This document shows positions 59,906-64,000 of a stretch of 64,000 nt of DNA, piece after piece. The translations under genes were made by a program, and so were the position numbers. The stretch is taken from the NCBI GenBank assembly GCA_965204295.1, contig OZ241973.1, forward strand, positions 620,001-684,000, written 5' to 3'. The notes beneath the pieces are model-generated. The model made no database searches and was not told the origin of the DNA. It saw only the letters and a program-made list of their open reading frames with translations. This stretch comes from JAWKWH01 sp965204295. GTDB taxonomy: Bacteria > Pseudomonadota > Alphaproteobacteria > Rhizobiales > Rhizobiaceae. Numbering within the stretch: the stretch's first letter is position 1; each line of letters starts with the position of its first letter.

Positions 59906-61594
59906 ATGACCACATTCAAGAGCAATGGCGATCGCGTGCCCGCCTCCATCGAGAAGATGGCGGAAGGCGTGAAAGCCGGGAAATTCGACCGTCGCGAGTT
60001 TCTTGCGCTGGCGAGCGTCTTCGGTGCGACAACGGCGATGGCTTACGGCATGATCGGCCTTGCCGCGCCGGAAGCAAGGGCGGCGTCGCACGGCATCAGG
60101 AAGGGCGGCACGCTGCGCATCCAGACCGAAGTTCGCGGACTGAAAGACCCGCGCACCTTCGACTGGAGCCAGATCGCGAATTTCGCGCGCGGCTGGCTTG
60201 AATATCTTGTGCAGTACAACAACGATGGCACTTTTGAAGGCCGCCTGTTAGAGAGTTGGCAAATCAACGACGATGCGACCGTCTACACGCTGCATGTTCG
60301 CAAGGGCGTGAAGTGGAACAATGGCGACGATTTCACCGCCGACGATGTCGCGCGCAATATAGGTCTTTGGTGTGATAACGACTTCGAAGGCAACTCGATG
60401 GCGGGCCGCATGGAGACGCTGATCGACGTCAAGTCCGAGGATAACCCCAATGGCACCAACAAGGCCGTCGAGGGTGTTATTGAGGTTGTCGACAGCCATA
60501 CGGTCAGGCTGAATCTTCCGGCGCCCGATATCTCGATCATTCCGGGCATGGCCGACTATCCGGCGGCGATCGTGCATTCGTCGCACGATGGCGAAGCGAT
60601 GCTCGCCAATCCTGTCGGCACCGGTCCGTACCTGCCCGAATTGCTCGAAGTCGGCGTCAAGGGCGTGCTGGTCCGCAATGAAGATCACCAGTGGTGGGAT
60701 GACGGGAACGGTGCATGGCTCGACCGGATCGAGTGCATAGACTACGGCTTGGACCCTTCCGCATTTGTTGCGGCGTACGAGGCGGATGAGATCGACATGA
60801 ATTACGAGTCAACCGGGGAATTTGTCGAAATTTTCGACAGCCTCGGCTTGGTGAAGTCTGATGCAGTCACAGCGGCAACTATCGTACTTCGAGGTCAACA
60901 TACCGCTGAGATCAATGGAAAGAAGCCCTATGCAGACGTCAGGGTACGCCGCGCGCTGGCACTTGCAATAGACAATTCGATTCTGCTGGAGTTGGGCGTT
61001 GCGGGTCTTGGCACACCTGCTGAAAACCATCACGTTTGTCCGATCCATCCAGAATATGCCGAGCTCCCTCCCATCAAGCGCGACCTCGAGGCGGCGAAGA
61101 AACTGATGGAAGAAGCCGGCATGATGGATTTTGAACATGATTTGTTGTCGCCCGATGATAATTGGCGTCGTGCGACGGCCGATGCTGCTGCTGCGCAGCT
61201 TCGTGAAGCGGGCTTCAAGGTCAAACGCACTGTTGTTCCTGGAGCTTCCTACTGGCCCGACTGGGCAAAACACACCTTCAGCGTGACCAACTGGAATATG
61301 CGTCCGCTTGGCATTCAGATTCTTGCTCTTGCTTACCGCACTGGCCAAGACTGGAATGAGTGGGGCTTTTCGAATGCCGAATTTGATGAGTTGGTTACTA
61401 AGGCGTTGGCCGTTGCCGACCCTGAAAAACGGCGCAAACTCATGGTGCGCATTGAACAAATCATGCAGGAAGAAGGCGTGACCGTGCAACCTTACTGGCG
61501 TTCCCTCTATCGGCACCACAAGGAAAATGTGGTCAACGCGGAGAAACATCCGACGTTTGAGATTCACATGCACAGGCTGGGTTGGGCCGCCTGA
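59906..61594 (+). CDS. Dipeptide/oligopeptide-type ABC transporter solute-binding protein (Tat signal)
   Basis: A 562-aa SBP family 5 protein. A twin-arginine signal, FDRREFLALASVFGATTAMA, occurs after a 27-residue N-extension. The mature part has GGTLRIQTEVRGLKDPRTFD, the conserved YTLHVRKGVKWNNGDDFTAD near 122 and ending motifs RRKLMVRIEQIMQEEGVTVQ. A GGGAG box precedes the ATG. Family members bind peptides, opines, nickel or other organics. The gene is followed by a terminator-like hairpin, then two permeases. Confidence 0.92.
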   Translation: MTTFKSNGDRVPASIEKMAEGVKAGKFDRREFLALASVFGATTAMAYGMIGLAAPEARAASHGIRKGGTLRIQTEVRGLKDPRTFDWSQIANFARGWLEYLVQYNNDGTFEGRLLESWQINDDATVYTLHVRKGVKWNNGDDFTADDVARNIGLWCDNDFEGNSMAGRMETLIDVKSEDNPNGTNKAVEGVIEVVDSHTVRLNLPAPDISIIPGMADYPAAIVHSSHDGEAMLANPVGTGPYLPELLEVGVKGVLVRNEDHQWWDDGNGAWLDRIECIDYGLDPSAFVAAYEADEIDMNYESTGEFVEIFDSLGLVKSDAVTAATIVLRGQHTAEINGKKPYADVRVRRALALAIDNSILLELGVAGLGTPAENHHVCPIHPEYAELPPIKRDLEAAKKLMEEAGMMDFEHDLLSPDDNWRRATADAAAAQLREAGFKVKRTVVPGASYWPDWAKHTFSVTNWNMRPLGIQILALAYRTGQDWNEWGFSNAEFDELVTKALAVADPEKRRKLMVRIEQIMQEEGVTVQPYWRSLYRHHKENVVNAEKHPTFEIHMHRLGWAA

Positions 61595-61606
61595 TAAAGA
61601 TTGCTC

Positions 61607-61632
61607 GGGGGCCTGCGGCCCCTGAATTTTTA
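61607..61632 (+). terminator. Intrinsic terminator-like hairpin after the binding-protein gene
   Basis: GGGGCC (61608-61613), loop TGC and GGCCCC (61617-61622) are followed by TGA and a run TTTTT. Between binding-protein and permease genes this probably ends a fraction of transcripts to lower permease output. Confidence 0.7.
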
Positions 61633-61720
61633 CCCTGAGGGAATAGAACGGCGGTGGTGTCCGTTGGAAGAGTAGTCCAAGACACCGCCGCGCCAATGAC
61701 ATATGAAAGATGGGGAGACT

Positions 61721-62767
61721 ATGGGCGCGTTTATCCTGAAACGGTTGTGGGTGGCGTTTCTCACAGCACTTTGCCTGACATTCATCGTGTTCTTCCTGGC
61801 CAATCTTCAGCCGAATCTGAGGAAACTTGCCGTGACGCAAGGCAATTTGCGCATGACGGACGAGCAGATAGTGTCCTGGCTCGATCGCAACGGCTACACC
61901 AGCAATCTGGTGATCCGGTACGGCGAATGGCTGGGCATCGTTCCGGGGTGGCGGCACGTCGACGAGGAAGGCAAGGTACGCGGGCGATGTCTGCGACCGG
62001 GCATGGCGCCGGAGGATATGCCGAATTATTGCGGCGTCCTGCAATGGGAATTCGGCTATTCGACCGTCTTCAAAACCGAAGTCGGCGATGTCGTGGGCAA
62101 ACGATTGCTGTTGACCGGCAAACTGATGTTCTGGGTCATGATCGTCATGGTGCCGATGGCGCTGGTCATCGGTGTTCTGGCCGGAATGAGGGAAGGATCG
62201 AAGACCGACCGGTCGCTGTCGACGTTTTCGATCGCGACGACGGCGACGCCGGAATATGTGTCAGGCGTTATTCTCATCGTCGTATTCGCCAGTTCCGTGG
62301 TTGGATTGAAATGGTTCAAGGGTTCGGCCACCTCCGCGATGGACGACATGACCTTCGCCAATTTCACGCTGCCGGTCATGACAATGGCGCTCTATGGCAT
62401 GGGCTATATCGCCAGAATGACACGCGCCTCGATGGCCGAGGTAATGACGGCGCAGTACATCCGCACGGCCCGTCTCAAGGGGATGACCTTCGGTGCGGTG
62501 GTTCTGAAGCACGCCCTGCGCAACGCGCTTATCGCGCCATTTACGGTCATCATGCTGCAGTTTCCGTGGCTGTTGACCGGTGTGGTCATCGTGGAAACGC
62601 TGTTCAACTACAAGGGCTTTGGCTGGACCCTGGTTCAGGCGGCCTCCAACAACGACATTGAATTGCTTCTCAGTTGTTCGATTGTCGCCGTGATCGTGGT
62701 GCTGGTTACGCAGTTGCTGTCGGATATCGGCTATGCGTTTCTCAATCCGCGTATCCGGGTCGGTTAA
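61721..62767 (+). CDS. ABC transporter permease (DppB-like)
   Basis: A 348-aa permease with six helices; the N-terminus AFILKRLWVAFLTALCLTFI matches the DppB/OppB start, and an EAA-like loop is seen near residue 240 (ASMAEVMTAQYIRTARLKGM). ATG 61721 starts the conserved N-terminus; an in-frame ATG at 61703 is an alternative adding six residues. It is 15 bp before the DppC-like gene. Confidence 0.92.
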   Translation: MGAFILKRLWVAFLTALCLTFIVFFLANLQPNLRKLAVTQGNLRMTDEQIVSWLDRNGYTSNLVIRYGEWLGIVPGWRHVDEEGKVRGRCLRPGMAPEDMPNYCGVLQWEFGYSTVFKTEVGDVVGKRLLLTGKLMFWVMIVMVPMALVIGVLAGMREGSKTDRSLSTFSIATTATPEYVSGVILIVVFASSVVGLKWFKGSATSAMDDMTFANFTLPVMTMALYGMGYIARMTRASMAEVMTAQYIRTARLKGMTFGAVVLKHALRNALIAPFTVIMLQFPWLLTGVVIVETLFNYKGFGWTLVQAASNNDIELLLSCSIVAVIVVLVTQLLSDIGYAFLNPRIRVG

Positions 62768-62782
62768 GGGGAGGCCGATCGA

Positions 62783-63979
62783 ATGGAACCACTTGGCGCA
62801 ATTGGAATTGCGGGACAGGTCATCGCCGTTTTCTGGCCGGTATGGATTGGAATGGCGATCGTTCTGGGTGTTTCATACATATTCCGGGCCAATCTCGGAC
62901 TGTTTGGGAAGTTGTTTGGCTCGACCCCCGGAATTGTCGGGTTCGGTATTGTCCTTTTCTGGTTTTTGACGGCATGTTTTGCGGATATCATCGCGCCGTT
63001 CGACGAGATTTCGCAGATTTCGGGTATGAAAAACAAGGCACCCGGTACTCCCGTGCGGGACATGGAAGGGGCCTATTATCTGCTCGGCGGCGACAATTTG
63101 GCGCGCGATGTGTTCAGCCGGATGGTCCAGGGCAGCCAGGTCGTGTTCGTGATCGCGCCCCTGGCGACGTTGTTCGCGTTCATGGTCGGAATCACGCTCG
63201 GCCTGCCGGCCGGGTTCTTCACCGGCCGCCTGGATACGTTTCTGAGCTTTGTCGCCAATCTGGTGCTGGCGTTCCCGGTCATCCTGCTGTTCTACCTGCT
63301 GGTAACGCCGGAAATCCGCAACACCGGTTATGAATTGCTGCGGTTCGGCGATTTCTCCTGGCGAAGTTCGATACCGAACGTGCTGGCGGCGGTCCTGTTT
63401 GTGTTTCCGATCGTTTTCGTTCTGGTGCTGATCCAGTCGAAGTTCTTTACCCAGCCTTCGAAACGAAACACCATGGTCGGAATTGCGCTGGTTGTCGGGC
63501 TTTGGCTTTATCTAGGCGTTGCGTTCAATGCCGACCCGTTCGGCATCGTTTCGATGGATCCGAACATACTGAACATCTTCGTCGCCGTGGTGTTCGTCAA
63601 CTCGCCGACCGTTTTCCGTATCGTTCGCGGCCTGGTGATGGATATCAAGACGCGCGACTATGTGGCGGCGGCTCAGACCCGCGGAGAGGGCCCCTGGTAC
63701 ATCATGCTCTGGGAGATTCTGCCCAATGCGCGCGGGCCGCTGATCGTCGATTTCTGCCTGCGCATCGGCTATACGACGATCCTGCTTGGAACGCTCGGTT
63801 TCTTTGGCCTCGGCCTTAGCCCCGAAAGCGCCGACTGGGGTTCGACCATCAACGAAGGCCGCAAGCTGCTGTCCATCTATCCGCATCCCGCCATTCCGCC
63901 GGCGCTGGCGTTGATGAGCATGGTGCTCGGACTCAATCTCCTCGCGGACGGTCTGCGTGAAGAATCGCTCAAGGACTGA
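62783..63979 (+). CDS. ABC transporter permease (DppC-like)
   Basis: A 398-aa permease, longer than usual DppC (about 300 aa). The typical YYLLGGDNLARDVFSRMVQG is present near residue 95 and an EAA-like loop near 290 (DYVAAAQTRGEGPWYIMLWE). An extra hydrophobic segment (about 195-255) between the first and later helices accounts for the added length, and the N-terminus has an additional helix. Downstream a new gene starts at the window edge, probably an ATPase. Confidence 0.9.
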   Translation: MEPLGAIGIAGQVIAVFWPVWIGMAIVLGVSYIFRANLGLFGKLFGSTPGIVGFGIVLFWFLTACFADIIAPFDEISQISGMKNKAPGTPVRDMEGAYYLLGGDNLARDVFSRMVQGSQVVFVIAPLATLFAFMVGITLGLPAGFFTGRLDTFLSFVANLVLAFPVILLFYLLVTPEIRNTGYELLRFGDFSWRSSIPNVLAAVLFVFPIVFVLVLIQSKFFTQPSKRNTMVGIALVVGLWLYLGVAFNADPFGIVSMDPNILNIFVAVVFVNSPTVFRIVRGLVMDIKTRDYVAAAQTRGEGPWYIMLWEILPNARGPLIVDFCLRIGYTTILLGTLGFFGLGLSPESADWGSTINEGRKLLSIYPHPAIPPALALMSMVLGLNLLADGLREESLKD

Positions 63980-63995
63980 CGGGGAGGAAAAGACA

Positions 63996-64000
63996 ATGGC
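63996..64000 (+). CDS. Start of a further gene (cut by the window edge)
   Basis: An ATG at 63996 stands 7 bp after GGGGAGG (63982-63988 region), 16 bp after the permease stop. Only the first codon and a half are visible; position suggests the importer's ATP-binding protein. Confidence 0.45.

Overview
The window reads as the chromosome of a metabolically versatile, GC-rich alphaproteobacterium. Evidence: dense operons with 1-4 bp stop/start overlaps, TRAP and sugar-type ABC importers, SDR enzymes, CoA transferase, leucine-catabolism genes and a SoxR with a canonical operator. Order and genus cannot be fixed from sequence alone; Hyphomicrobiales or Rhodobacterales are plausible. No CRISPR array, rRNA operon or intact mobile element is seen, but debris of IS3, IS5, IS630 and IS1-like elements is abundant.

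Region 1 (1-4591): end of a TerC-like membrane protein, a class III CoA transferase, and a complete TRAP importer (dctP, dctQ, dctM) on the minus strand. Region 2 (4939-16994, plus strand): a tightly coupled catabolic operon with an indolepyruvate:acceptor oxidoreductase pair, a Rieske ring-hydroxylating oxygenase with its reductase and small subunit, an acyl-CoA ligase, a Cys-less thiolase homologue, a DUF35 protein fused to a degenerate SDR, a kynurenine-formamidase-like cyclase and an SDR. The likely logic is uptake, hydroxylation and CoA activation of an aromatic or indolic acid, then thiolase-type processing. Region 3 (17068-28620): a second, minus-strand set (MetE-like, two-cupin, double SnoaL-like, SDR, HisD-like genes, then a sugar-type ABC importer), a divergent TIM-barrel amidohydrolase and a LacI-type repressor. 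Two copies of the same 16-bp operator-like palindrome sit before the importer/amidohydrolase divergence and before the HisD-like gene, tying the set into one regulon.

Region 4 (28621-47600) is accessory and scrambled. Two 302-bp IS3-transposase remnants flank a frameshifted SH3-domain gene, followed by a broken IS5-type transposase. A leucine-degradation operon (TetR regulator, isovaleryl-CoA dehydrogenase, methylcrotonyl-CoA carboxylase beta subunit) is split by about 10.3 kb holding pseudogene fragments (LysR, ankyrin, IS630, D12 methylase), a degenerate copy of the last 102 bp of the dehydrogenase gene, an AbrB/PIN toxin-antitoxin pair, an ankyrin lipoprotein, a membrane AraC regulator with a hydrolase, an uncharacterised membrane protein and an ArsR/NIPSNAP/monooxygenase/EamA module. 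The biotin-carboxylase subunit expected after the beta subunit is absent; an IS1-like remnant, a tRNA-like sequence and an orphan AT-richer gene follow.

Region 5 (47626-54502): a second sugar-type ABC importer co-directional with a 25-codon ORF, a phytanoyl-CoA-dioxygenase-family enzyme, a b561-type membrane protein and a truncated 2-hydroxyacid dehydrogenase. Region 6 (54611-64000): zinc-ribbon protein, SoxR with its operator and a VOC protein, Mrp ATPase, PPK2 kinase, class III aminotransferase, and a dipeptide-type ABC importer running off the right edge. Substrate assignments are inferences; family assignments rest on visible motifs.
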